Of a DNA stretch of 64,000 bases, positions 9,991 to 19,571 are shown one piece after another; positions within the stretch are counted from its first letter, which is position 1; each line of letters begins with the position of its first letter. Under the pieces are notes generated by a model. It saw only the letters and a program-made list of their open reading frames with translations, ran no database searches and was not told where the DNA came from. The stretch spans positions 340,501 to 404,500 of the forward strand of contig JBBBDQ010000352.1 in NCBI GenBank assembly GCA_037127315.1, in the 5' to 3' direction. The DNA comes from Ascarosepion bandense (lineage: Eukaryota > Mollusca > Cephalopoda > Sepiida > Sepiidae). The position numbers were made by a program, and so were the translations under genes.

Positions 9991-10530
9991 TGGGTCCTGG
10001 GTTTGATGATAAACTGCATCTGGCAGCAAGGCCTCTAATTGGGAAGTTTTGAGGAGCATGGAACAACCTCTTAATTGCTCATTGTTCCCATGTTCACACT
10101 GATCTGTGGTGGCAGCACCTGTTATGGTCCCTGCTATGAGCAAATAGTTAACCACCCAAACTGGGGTCAAAACACTATAAAAGTATAAAAATAAATTTTT
10201 AAAGTGAAAATTCCAGCAATATCATTTTGATGGAAAAAAATATTACCAGCAATATATTTATGAAGAACAATATAAACAACAATACAGTTTAGAAGGAGAA
10301 AAAAAACAGATGTTATCAGCAATATAATATAATTTTGAAGAAAAAATATATATACCAGTAATACATCAGAATCTTGAGAAAACTCTTCTTAGAGAATATA
10401 TTGATGAAACCTGATATACAAACTGATTTCTTATAAAGAATACATATTCTATTCATATGAATCTATCATAAAAATTTTGTTGGCATTAAATAACTCATTG
10501 AGGTTGATGTGCCATAAAACCTAATGAACC
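9991..10530 (+). mobile_element. SINE-like family B, copy 2
   Basis: Shares GTCCTGGGTTTGATGATAAA, CAGCAAGGCCTCTAATTGGG and TTGGCATTAAATAACTCATT with the family. The middle part is expanded by extra diverged copies of the ATTACCAGCAATA-type subrepeat. Confidence 0.6.
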
Positions 10531-10598
10531 AAACCTTCTTTTATTTTAAAGGAACTTTTCAAAAATTACAAAACCAGGAAACATTTTGAGTTTATAAT

Positions 10599-10980
10599 TG
10601 TTATGGTGAAACACACCTATTCCTCAGATAATGGTCTCTTCCTCTGTTATGGTGAAATACATCTATTCCCCAGATAATGGACTCTCCCTCTGTTATGGTG
10701 AAACACATTTATTCCTCAGATAATGGACTCTCCCTCCTATATTAATAAGAGTTAACGAGAAGCTAACCCAAAAAGTTCTTGAGAAGTTCATAGGAGTTCT
10801 AGAGACTTCTTTAGAGTTCTATTGAAGTTCAGTAGAACTACTAGGCAGTTGATATTAGTCGACAGTTAGCCGAATACTAAGGAGTCAGCTTTCAGTGGAA
10901 GATTACCAAGTTCCTAACATTTTGGGTGAGTTTAGTCAATTAGCAACCAACATAGCATGATTATAACCTTCAGTGTGAAA
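10599..10980 (+). mobile_element. Solo LTR-like repeat B, copy 1
   Basis: Begins TGTTATGGTGAAACACACC. A reverse-orientation copy at 28766-29082 shares its TATATTAATAAGAGTTAAC, GAAGTTCAGTAGAACTA and CTAAGGAGTCAGC blocks. The first 46 bp is present three times (10599, 10645, 10691). No coding region adjoins. LTR identity is inferred from the TG start, the TATA-like word and length. Confidence 0.45.
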
Positions 10981-10986
10981 ACTACT

Positions 10987-11139
10987 CCACGACACTAATA
11001 TTAAGAAAAAAAAAAAGTTTTTCATCAAAATCTTAATAAACCAACCTTTTAACTATAACCAAACATTTAAGAAAAAATACCATAAACCCATGTTTTTGGC
11101 ATTAAATAACATACAGATATGTCATTAAACAAAACTCAA
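10987..11139 (+). mobile_element. Family B 3' tail fragment
   Basis: Contains TTTTTCATCAAAATCTTAAT, CTATAACCAAACATTTAAG and GGCATTAAATAACATACAGA, the distal part of family B only. Confidence 0.55.
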
Positions 11140-12490
11140 ACACGCACACACACTTATGTATGTAGGATATACTTACACATTAAATAATATGCTTAGAGAT
11201 AATAAACATTGAATTAAGGTGAATTCTGTTAATATTTCAATGTTTAATCACATTTTATTTTCAGAAAATTCCTTCTTGTTTATTAAGGAACTCTTACCCT
11301 AATAATTCAGTTTTTTAGAAAAGCGTAGATGATTTTGTATAAACAATAATCAGGATAATCAAATCATGTTCGGGTGGGGGTCCTTTGATTCTAGAAGATA
11401 AACTGTTTGACCTTTTATATGATGGGATTGTGAAGGGCTCATGCAAGGGTGTCATGCCAATCCCTCCCTCTCCTGAATCTATGATAAGAGGCTCTCCACT
11501 CTATATAATTTCAATTTTCATAAGGCAGTATTCATACAAAACACAAATTCTGTTGTAACCTAATTATATGCAATTGTAGTGAGCTGATAACCACATTTTA
11601 TTTAAATCCAGGATTAGAAACAACAAACAAGACTCATGCAGAGAAAAAAAACGTCAATTTGTAACAACAAATATGTATTAACAATTTTCACATTCAATCG
11701 AGAAAGACATGCATTTAAGTGAACCATGGAAAAATAGTCAAGAGTTGCCTCTCTTTGACTGCTAAGATGAAGTTCGATCAAAAGTGAATAATTCTGGTAA
11801 TGTCTTTAAGATATTTCAGATGGCCTCAGAAAATGTTCTTGTAACATATGTTGAATTAGTATGTTGTGAAAGGTACTAGAAGTTTCAAAGTGTATATTTT
11901 GAGGTTGTTCCCGCAACTTACTGAAAATGTATGTGGTGTTTGACATGGATGTATACATCTGAGTGATAGTGCACCTTCAACTGACAGGGATTTGTTTGGC
12001 AGCTGAATCCTCACTCAGGAGCTGTAGGTCATATCATCAAGGTGAAGGAACAAAGTTTTTTTTTTATGTAACACATGTCCTGCTTGTCTTAGATGTTTTA
12101 CAAGGCAATTTCTGAGGATAAATATTGAAATACTATAAGTGAATAAGTCCCCTACTTTTGTATACCGCTCTTGAAGGGCTGAATGAAAGAAAGTTGAGGT
12201 TGAGTGAGCAAGAAAAGTAAAAGCACAAAACAAAATGTTAAATGGTTTTTTCTTTTGTAAAAAAAAAAAAAAAATGGCAGAAAGTGGGTGACATCATATT
12301 TCCTACAGCAAATTGAATTTACAGAGAAGAAACAATCTCCTTAACAACTTTTAAATATGTCATTATTTGTTGATTTTATTATTTTGCCAGGTTTGTCTTG
12401 CATATGTTAATGGTCATCAGGAATTGCATATCTTTGGTCGTGTTCAGTCATTTTACAATAGATATCAAATGTCTGTTTGTTTTTTAATCT
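11140..12490. other. No confident feature
   Basis: AT-rich sequence. The stretch 12354-12440 (TTTGTTGATTTTATTATTTTG to GTTAATGGTCATCAGGAATT) resembles 9720-9810, so an old duplication spans this area. No exon is supported. Confidence 0.35.
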
Positions 12491-12496
12491 TTTCAA

Positions 12497-12760
12497 TTCT
12501 AAGCCAGGTAATAATTCCACTAAGACACAAGGGGTTACAGGGAGTGAAAGATAATGGAAAAACATAAGGGAGGAGAAAGGACAATAAAAGAACAGAGTTC
12601 AGACAGATATAGTACTGTAATTGGCATTGTATCTAAATTTTTGAAGATATTAGATGGCAGGGAAGCAAGAAAATGAAAAGGAGTTCCACAAGGTAGAGTT
12701 GTGAGAGAAGAAAGTATTAGAATAAAACTTACAGCTACATCTAGCTAATTTAATAGTAAA
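12497..12760 (-). mobile_element. LINE-J 3' fragment J3, part 1
   Basis: The minus strand holds a diverged LINE-J 3' UTR and the C-terminal region (plus-strand words ACAAGGGGTTACAGGGAGTG and GAGTTCCACAAGGTAGAG). It is interrupted at 12760 by family B and resumes at 13126. Confidence 0.6.
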
Positions 12761-13125
12761 ATGATGACAATAAACTGTGTCTTGCAGTAAGGCCTCTACT
12801 CTGGAGCTTTTGAGGAGCATGGAACCAGCTCTTAATTGCTGTGGTTCCCAGGTTGAACCTGACCAAAGCTGGTAGCATCTGCTAGAGTCCCAGTTGTGGG
12901 CAAGTGGCAAACCCACAAATTGGAGTTAAAACAGTATGAAAGTGTAGAAATGGATTCTCATAGTGAAAGCTCTAGCAGTGCATTTTCATAGTAGAACAAT
13001 TACCAACAATATTTTTTTTGTAAGGGAAAAAATAGCAGTAATACATTCATTTGTAAAAGAAATTACTAATGAAAATTAAATTTTAGCATTAAATGACTCA
13101 TAAAGAGTTGATATGCAGTTAAACA
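12761..13125 (+). mobile_element. SINE-like family B, copy 3, with target duplication
   Basis: Inserted in LINE-J. The 9-bp word AATAGTAAA stands on both sides (12752-12760 and 13126-13134), a clear target-site duplication. This gives the element borders: start ATGATGACAATAAACTGTG, end GTTGATATGCAGTTAAACA. Confidence 0.75.
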
Positions 13126-13205
13126 AATAGTAAATTGGTGAGACCTACTTGCCAATCTAGTAGTATGCTTAAATTCATGCAGTTGAGGTGCAAGGAGGAG
13201 GGAAC
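13126..13205 (-). mobile_element. LINE-J fragment J3, part 2
   Basis: Resumes the LINE after the insertion (GGTGAGACCTACTTGCCAAT, equivalent to GGTGGGACCTAGATGCCAAT at 49127). Confidence 0.6.
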
Positions 13206-13344
13206 ATTAAAAAAATTCCATGGAAACATAGAAAAGACAAAAGGAAGCTACGTCATGGTGGTGGAAAAATTACTGAAGTTGAAATTCCAGATTAGAACTA
13301 AGATCCTCCTTCAGATTTTCACTAATAATTCAATTTTTCATGTC

Positions 13345-13605
13345 TGGTTAATTTCTCAAATTAATGTAAATACTGATGACTTTGTATTCTGCATTATTAT
13401 CTTCTCTTTCCATTGGATTCTTTTTCAAAGCCTCTCAGTTGCAGTATCCTTATTGTTAAATTGGCTCAAAGTTATTTTCTGTTGCCATAGCAGGGTATGA
13501 CAACACGTCTATGAAATTCAAATATATGATTGTTCATGGATCAGTCATTTTTAATGGCAGGGTAAAATTTTTGTAAAGCAAATGCTGTCACATTTGTAAT
13601 AAAGT
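13345..13605 (+). repeat. Local direct repeat, copy 1 (of 13985-14228)
   Basis: Shares TTTTTCAAAGCCTCTCAGTT, CCTTATTGTTAAATTGGCTC and GCAGGGTATGACAACACGTC with the second copy about 640 bp downstream. Intron-like, no coding frame. Confidence 0.65.
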
Positions 13606-13984
13606 TTAATAGGGATGCTTTCGTTTTCGTCTTTATCATTTAAATATAAAAGTGCATCAGAAATAAAGTCTTTTACCTTTTAGAGAAAAACTCAGTTGCT
13701 ATCAGTTATTCTAAAGACAAATCACATTAAATGTACAAGATCTATTATTCTTCTCTCATTTCAAAATTCCAATTTTTCTATAACCAAGAGGTTATAGAAA
13801 AATGAGAAGATAGAGACTAGGGAACGAACTGAAGCAAAAGCAGACAACCTGTACACTTTGACTTTATCTTTTGTGAAAAGTAATAGAATAGCTCAATTCC
13901 AGAACAACATGGAAGAAACTTTGGTCTCCCTCCTTAAATGTAATTGGAAGAATATGAAAAAGTTTTTTCTTTCATTTCTTATAA

Positions 13985-14228
13985 AGTTCAACAAATTTTT
14001 ACCTTTTGCACTCTGTATTATTAATGTTGCTTCTCTTTCCACGAAATTCTTTTTCAAGGCTTCTCATTTGCAGTGTCCTTATTGTTAGTTTTACTCAAAG
14101 TTGTTTTCTGTTGCTATAGCAGGGTATGAAAACACATTTATGAAATTCAAATCTACTATTGTTCAAGGACCAGAGTCACCTTTTGTAGCAGGATAAACTT
14201 TTTGTACAGTAAATAAAGTCACAAACAG
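13985..14228 (+). repeat. Local direct repeat, copy 2
   Basis: Diverged copy of 13345-13605, immediately upstream of the ankyrin exon. It ends GTACAGTAAATAAAGTCAC. Confidence 0.65.
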
Positions 14229-14353
14229 TGATAAAAGCTAACTACAAAATATGTGTAAACAAGCAAATATTCACCAAATTCTTTCTTACTAAGTTTCTAT
14301 AAAAGTAAGAGACATTTGATGATTTTTCTATTTTCTTTTATTTCTCTTTTCAG

Positions 14354-14418
14354 GAAATAGTCCTTTGCACCTTGCTTCACATAATGGATTCCCAACTATA
14401 GTCTATAAGCTTCTGATG
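14354..14418 (+). CDS. Internal exon encoding an ankyrin repeat segment
   Basis: Acceptor TTTCTCTTTTCAG precedes 65 nt and donor GTAAGTTC follows. If one G is taken from the previous exon, the frame reads (G)NSPLHLASHNGFPTIVY then KLLM. This fits the ankyrin consensus G.TPLHLA...G....V..LL over both helices. The exon starts at codon phase 2 (two bases of the Gly codon) and ends on a codon boundary, so flanking exons are constrained. Ankyrin repeats are protein-binding helical hairpins that occur in tandem; the rest of the array must lie outside the window or in exons I could not see. A truncated second copy sits 340 bp downstream. The gene cannot be named from one repeat. Confidence 0.72.
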
Positions 14419-14759
14419 GTAAGTTCATTCCAAACAATTTCTATCAAGACAAATGGCTGTCGAAATACTGGCTTCCCTTACTAGCTCTTGCCATTCTCAC
14501 ATATTGGAAAACCAAAGTTCTTCTTTTTGAACTTGCCTTCAACATACTAAACTGTTTTTGTTTTTGTTGTTGCCTTTGCTGGTATTTACTCTATTGATGA
14601 ACCTGTTGGGCATGCAAGTAGTTCTATCCAGTATTATATAAAGGGTGTATGAAAAAAGTTTTTTCAAACTTTGGGGGCAGGTTCCTGATACCAAAACCAG
14701 GTAAAATGTATATTTTACCTTGAGGGTACATTTAACAGCATCTACTGTAATCTTTTCAG

Positions 14760-14781
14760 GAAATAGTTCATTGCACCTTGG
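14760..14781 (+). pseudogene. Truncated duplicate of the ankyrin exon
   Basis: ATCTTTTCAG is followed by GAAATAGTTCATTGCACCTT, matching the first 22 bases of the exon at 14354 with one change (Pro to Ser). Then a SINE begins abruptly at 14781 and the rest is missing. It has no donor, so it is a dead exon copy. Confidence 0.65.
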
Positions 14782-15148
14782 GTGTGCATTGTGGTGCAGT
14801 GGATATCGGCTCGGAACAAGAAATCGGGGAGCCGAGTTCGAATTTCAGTTGAATTCATTGTATTCACTTATGTGCAAATACCCTTGGGAAAGGTATTAAT
14901 CCGTCACTTCCTTCCAGTTATGGGTTAAATAACAGGACAGATTGGGTTCTATAGCCTTGGCTGGCAACCAGTCTACCGAATTTCAGTTGAATTCATTGTA
15001 TTCACTTACGTGCAAATACCCTTGGGAAAGGTATTAATCCGTCACTTCCTTCCAGTTATGGGTTAAATAACAGGACAGATTGGGTTCTATAGCCTTGGCT
15101 GGCAACCAGTCTACCGCAGAAAGCAATGGCAACCTACTGTGGGATAAT
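14781..15148 (+). mobile_element. SINE family A, copy 5, with internal 138-bp duplication
   Basis: The head is intact (TGTGCATTGTGGTGCAGTGG). The block from GAATTTCAGTTGAATTCATT to GGCAACCAGTCTACC occurs twice, at 14840 and 14978, nearly identical. The 3' end is cut after CTACTGTGGGATAA. Confidence 0.85.
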
Positions 15149-16335
15149 TAATATAATAATCCTTTCTAGTTCTCTAATCAGCTTCTTGATAAGTTGAAAT
15201 TTATCAAGGAAAGCGTCATTGATTTTGTTAACCCAAGTACTTTTGATCTCAGTTCATCTAAAGGGGTGAATTTCAAAGACAGACTTTGTGCAACTGCAAT
15301 TGTTGTAATGGTGGTTTTTTGCAAACATGCATGAATGCTCTGCTATAACAGTTACTTTTAAAACAATTATTGCTGAACTATGTGAAGAGATAGGCACTAA
15401 ACAAGAACCTAAATTGCTACATAACCAAAACACTAAGCCATAAACATGGGTCATATTCTTAAATAGACTCATCAGATTGAGATTTCCATACGGATGTCAT
15501 ACATTGTACCAAACTTGTTCAGAAATATCTAAACTGTCAGCTGTATACAACTGCTTTCTATGATCAATGGTTAAAATAGCCTTGATGAATTAAAGCCTAT
15601 GGATTTTGGTGAAGACCAAAATTCTTTGAACCTTGTGAAATGGTGTTATAGAATCCCAAACAAATAACTGTCACAGAAACCATATTACTGAAAGACTTTC
15701 AACAGCAAAAAACGGATACCACATTTAATTCAAAGAGAAAACAATGACAAAATCAAGATGTTGACATTACACAGTACTTTAAATAAAAGGTTAGGAAGGG
15801 AATTCTTATCAGTAATGGAAAGAGCAATAACAGCTACTGGATTTGGCAAACATATTTTCCTGAAAAATTGTTTTAAAAGACAGATTTTATAACTTTCAGC
15901 CAACAGTAGTATTGAATAGTGGATGTGGAAGAATCTTAAAACTGTCCATGTTTGGACTTCTGTTCAGTGAACCTAGAAGTGTGCATCGTCTTTCTGAAAC
16001 AAAGCCTGACTTCAACTGACCAAAGCAGATATGACTTTAATTTGTTGTACATGTGGTTTTGCTGCTGACAATAAAGTTTAGTGTTGATAGCATGACTGTG
16101 TGGTAAAGGCTCAAAATGCAGTACTCCTTGGAAATTCCATTTGACTGAGACTAAGATTGTAGTTTTTTTTTTTTCTGCTTCCTAAGTGAATCAGGTCATT
16201 CTGGCCAACCTAGTTGTATAAGTACTTTCTCCACCAAATTCTTATTTTAGTAAAATAGCAGACATCTTTCTAATAAAGAAGTGATGTTTATGAGAGTTAT
16301 CTGGTATTTTATGTAACTTGCTTTTGGTGTAAAAT
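15149..16335. repeat. Unclassified dispersed repeat D plus unique sequence
   Basis: About 15440-15800 shares words with 17130-17265 (ATTCTTAAATAGNCTNGTCA, GATTTTGGTGAAGACC-like) and with 62480-62670 (TTAAACAAAAGGTTAGGAAG-like). No coding similarity was recognised; the remainder appears unique. Confidence 0.4.
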
Positions 16336-16339
16336 CAAG

Positions 16340-17093
16340 ATAATCCCGTGAGGGAATAATCAGGAAAAGAATAGTGCAAGAATAATACTTAACACTGAAA
16401 ATAGATTAACAGGGATTTATTATACCACAGATTATTATAGATTAACAGGGATTTATTATACCACAGATTATTATAGATTAACAGGGATTTATTATACCAC
16501 AGATTATTATAGATTAACAGGGATTTATTATACCACAGATTATTATAGATTAACAGGGATTTATTATACCACAGATTATTATAGATTAACAGGGATTTAT
16601 TATACCACAGATTATTATAGATTAACAGGGATTTATTATACCACAGATTATTATAGATTAACAGGGATTTATTATACCACAGATTATTATAGATTAACAG
16701 GGATTTATTATACCACAGATTATTATAGATTAACAGGGATTTATTATACCACAGATTATTATAGATTAACAGGGATTTATTATACCACAGATTATTATAG
16801 ATTAACAGGGATTTATTATACCACAGATTATTATAGATTAACAGGGATTTATTATACCACAGTACAATAAACCAACAGACAATACACGAACACCAATGAA
16901 TAGTAACAGGTATAACAATCAAGTAAACAATGTCTCTGTCTCGGACGTATGCGTCCGTCTAGTGGAGAATGCTTTCACTTAGTGACGTATGCTTCCGTCC
17001 AGTGACGATGACTCTATAGTTCGCTCTAGTCGTAGTCTTTTATTGACTGAACCATATCCATTCCAGGGTAGGACAGGATATTCCTCTACAACA
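16340..17093 (-). mobile_element. Solo LTR A with minisatellite expansion, copy 1
   Basis: In minus orientation it starts TGTTGTAGAGGAATATCCTG, contains TCAATAAAAGACTACGAC and AGACAGAGACATTG, and ends near TTATTCCCTCACGGGATTA. A homologous, unexpanded LTR is at 41247-41669 (+). The region between the central part and the 3' end is swollen by a 36-bp tandem array. No internal retroelement coding region flanks it. Confidence 0.6.
16399..16862 (-). repeat. 36-bp minisatellite, about 13 copies, inside LTR A
   Basis: Plus-strand unit AGATTAACAGGGATTTATTA then TACCACAGATTATTAT, almost without variation. In the sense of the LTR each unit contains AATAAA. The unit is a multiple of three, giving a spurious 177-codon minus-strand frame (repeat LWYNKSLLIYNN). 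The homologous LTR at 41.5 kb has a single unit. Confidence 0.92.
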
Positions 17094-17129
17094 AAAATTC
17101 ACAAGCAAATTATAATTTTTAAAATTTAG

Positions 17130-17265
17130 TTATATTCTTAAATAGTCTTGTCATATTGAGACACTTGTAGAGACGTTATACATGGTGCCAAACTCATTCA
17201 TACAACTTTGAGAAAGTGAAGTTTATGAATTTTGGTGAAGATCACACTGCTTTTGAAGCTTTTGA
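17130..17265 (+). repeat. Unclassified repeat D fragment
   Basis: Resembles 15440-15640 in the order of words around CTTAAATAGTCTTGTCATA and GAATTTTGGTGAAGATCA. Confidence 0.4.
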
Positions 17266-17275
17266 ACTTTTAAGC

Positions 17276-17582
17276 CAGTCAGTTAAGTGCCATACATAAT
17301 ACATACTTGGACGATCATGTCTTGAAAGAGACATGACTGTCTGGGAAGAAGATTTTTCCTGCAGTAGGTTGCCATTACTTTCTGGAGTAGACTGTTTGCC
17401 AGCCAAGGTTATAGAACCCAATCTGTCCTGTTATTTAATCCATAACTGGAGGGAAGGGATGGATTAATACCTTTCCCAAGAATATTTGAGCATAAGTGAA
17501 TGCAACGATGTTTACTGGAATTTGAACTCGGCTCCCCAAATTCTTGTTCTAAGCCAATATCCACTGCCCACAATGCACATCC
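17276..17582 (-). mobile_element. tRNA-derived SINE family A, copy 6
   Basis: Full-length reverse copy from the ACTGACTGG 3' end to GGATGTGCATTGTGGGCAG. The A box has a small change (GGGCAGTGG). Confidence 0.82.
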
Positions 17583-17914
17583 TTTTAAGACAGAATCTAA
17601 AACCAGGAACTGTACTAGATAACATAAATCCTGTCAGTTGGTCCGTGTAGTTAGATTTTGCCTGTGAGTTATTGTTGTTGATGATGAGATTGGCCACTTT
17701 AAATTTTCTATAATAAATAATCACCTTTATCTTCTTTTGAACAATTGATACTTGTATTTTTTAATAATGTTTTCATGGGTAAAATAATATTGAGGAATTC
17801 ATATTCTTTGCAAAAACAAATTCATGAATAATAATTAAATGATACATACCACTCCATGTTCATTAAGAAGACTTACTTTGCATATCTCAAATCATAGCTC
17901 AATTAGGACCCTTT

Positions 17915-18310
17915 TAAATACATTTGGAAATTTACCAACATCTCTATGCAACACACTCATATAAAACACAACCATAATACATTCATCTAATTCAGAAAAT
18001 AATTAAAAATGATGGAAGCGTTAACAATAAAATAGAAGGAACCAGTAATATGACTTATGAACACAGCCACAACATATTGATTGTGTTTGTAAATTAAAAC
18101 ATATCTATAAAAAAAATCTACATATTTAGACAAACAAAATATTTTCCCTAATTGCTAATAGACCAGCCAAAAGCACTTGAACCCCTCTAATCATTTGGGC
18201 CCTTCTACACACTGTCCTCGGCAAAAAAAAAAAAATCATTTATACAAATGTAAAAAAACATAAAAAGTTTAAGCACAGTTCCATGTTAGTCATCTTTAAT
18301 GAAACCTGTA
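17915..18310 (+). repeat. Local duplication E, copy 1
   Basis: Shares with 23505-23890 the words AAAATGATGGAAGCGTTAAC, AACACAGCCACAA, AATCTACATATTTAGACAAA and TAAAAAGTTTAAGCACAG, in order and in the same orientation. Confidence 0.55.
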
Positions 18311-18353
18311 TAAAAAAATGGATTCTCAATATATATATATATATAATTTGTTT

Positions 18354-18411
18354 TGTTACATTGCGACAGAAATTTCTGTTACAAGTTTTTTGCCTCATCA
18401 TTAAGCTCATT
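18354..18411 (-). ncRNA. Hammerhead-like motif, alpha type (decayed)
   Basis: The minus strand shows ATGATGA for the core and a perfect palindromic stem III (ACAGAAATTTCTGT) followed by C and GCAATGTAA. GAAA has become GTAA and the first core C is lost. Clearly a relative of the copies at 27074 and 33795, but probably inactive. Confidence 0.38.
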
Positions 18412-18602
18412 GTTCATTGAAAACAATGTATACAGTGGAAACTATATTAATTTTAAACAATGTAAACTATATTAATTTTAAATAAAAAAACAAATTTAAT
18501 TATATTATGCTCTACAATATTTGTTGTATTGAGCACATTTTTAAAAAAAAGTAAATGCCAGAGAACTCAGAATTGTAAAACTGTTGATTCACTTCACCTG
18601 GA

Positions 18603-18760
18603 TATATATATATATATATATATATATTTTCTAGACATATGCTATTAAATATAAGAGACAATGAATGTCTATTATGTTTCATTGTCTCTTATATTTAATA
18701 GCATATGTCTAGAAAATTACTTGCTGCCTCAATATACTAAATATATATATATATATAAAA
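18603..18760. repeat. Perfect 38-nt inverted repeat between (TA)n tracts
   Basis: TTTTCTAGACATATGCTATT... at about 18629 is mirrored exactly by ...AATAGCATATGTCTAGAAAA ending near 18717, around a short loop. (TA)n flanks both sides. The sequence is the distal end of the gamma repeat body. Confidence 0.75.
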
Positions 18761-18996
18761 GTGAGCATTGAAGTCAAAATCCGGAGGTGACAGTCTCTTT
18801 CATGTTAGATGCAAATTTCAGATTTTTATATTTACATACCCTCTATCACTGATATTAAGCACTTTAATCTGTAAATATAGCTTAAAATTATATTTTATTC
18901 TTATATCAAACGAATTTCAAATCACTCAAGGTGATATCATAAGAAAATTCCTTTTCTGTTTATATTGCTATTTATGCTCTGTGGTATCAAGTCTTC

Positions 18997-18999
<3 letters not shown>

Positions 19000-19027
<28 letters not shown>

Positions 19028-19260
19028 ATGTATTTAGTGTATCGAGGCATCAAATAATTTTCTAAACATATGCTGTTAAATATAAGAGACAATGAATGTC
19101 TATTATGTTTAATCATGAGCCGTTCTAAACGTCATATTTTGGCTTTAATTTCAGTTGAAAATAAAGACAAAAATTCTCCAACATTTGGATAATTTTATAT
19201 TAATTTGATTCTAAGCTTTTGACTCACATGAGCTATCTTCAGAGAGGTTATTAAGATGGT
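19000..19260 (+). repeat. Gamma repeat body (Penelope-type), copy
   Basis: From (TA)n/(TG)n through GTGTATCGAGGCATC, AAGAGACAATGAATGTC and TTTTGGCTTTAATTTCAGTT to the hammerhead-like core. Related to 145-275, 28430-28640 and both arms at 55381-55812. Confidence 0.6.
19210..19245 (-). ncRNA. Hammerhead-like motif, gamma type (G12 changed)
   Basis: The minus strand has TCT, CTGAAGA, a helix II of GCTC/GAGT type, AAAA in place of GAAA, then GCTT and AGA. Stem I (TCT with AGA) is kept; the changed catalytic G argues against activity. Confidence 0.35.
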
Positions 19261-19286
19261 AACACAATAACATCCACCATCACCGA

Positions 19287-19571
19287 CAATTTTATTTTGT
19301 GTTGACATAAAACTCCGCTAGGCAATGGCAATAGTTACCAAAAATAACAAACGCAGTTCGCAAATTTGCAATGCAGTTCAATGACATCACACCGCGTGAT
19401 AGCATGAAATGACAACAGAACCGTGTATTCAAATGCAATGTAATGTGTTATGACCAGATTTAAATGTGATTTTATTAAGTGTGGATTGTTTGGATTTAAT
19501 GTACATGGCCTTCAATATCTGAAGGTTCTTTTTACTGTGTGTATGAGTTTTATGTCAACACAAAATAAAAT
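19287..19571. repeat. Inverted repeat, 27-nt perfect arms
   Basis: ATTTTATTTTGTGTTGACAT at 19287 and its exact reverse complement ending near 19571 enclose about 230 bp. The right arm abuts the truncated LINE-J copy. Confidence 0.6.

Noticed and set aside
16389..16922. 177-codon frame with a 12-residue repeat
   Set aside because: Produced by the 36-bp minisatellite within an LTR.
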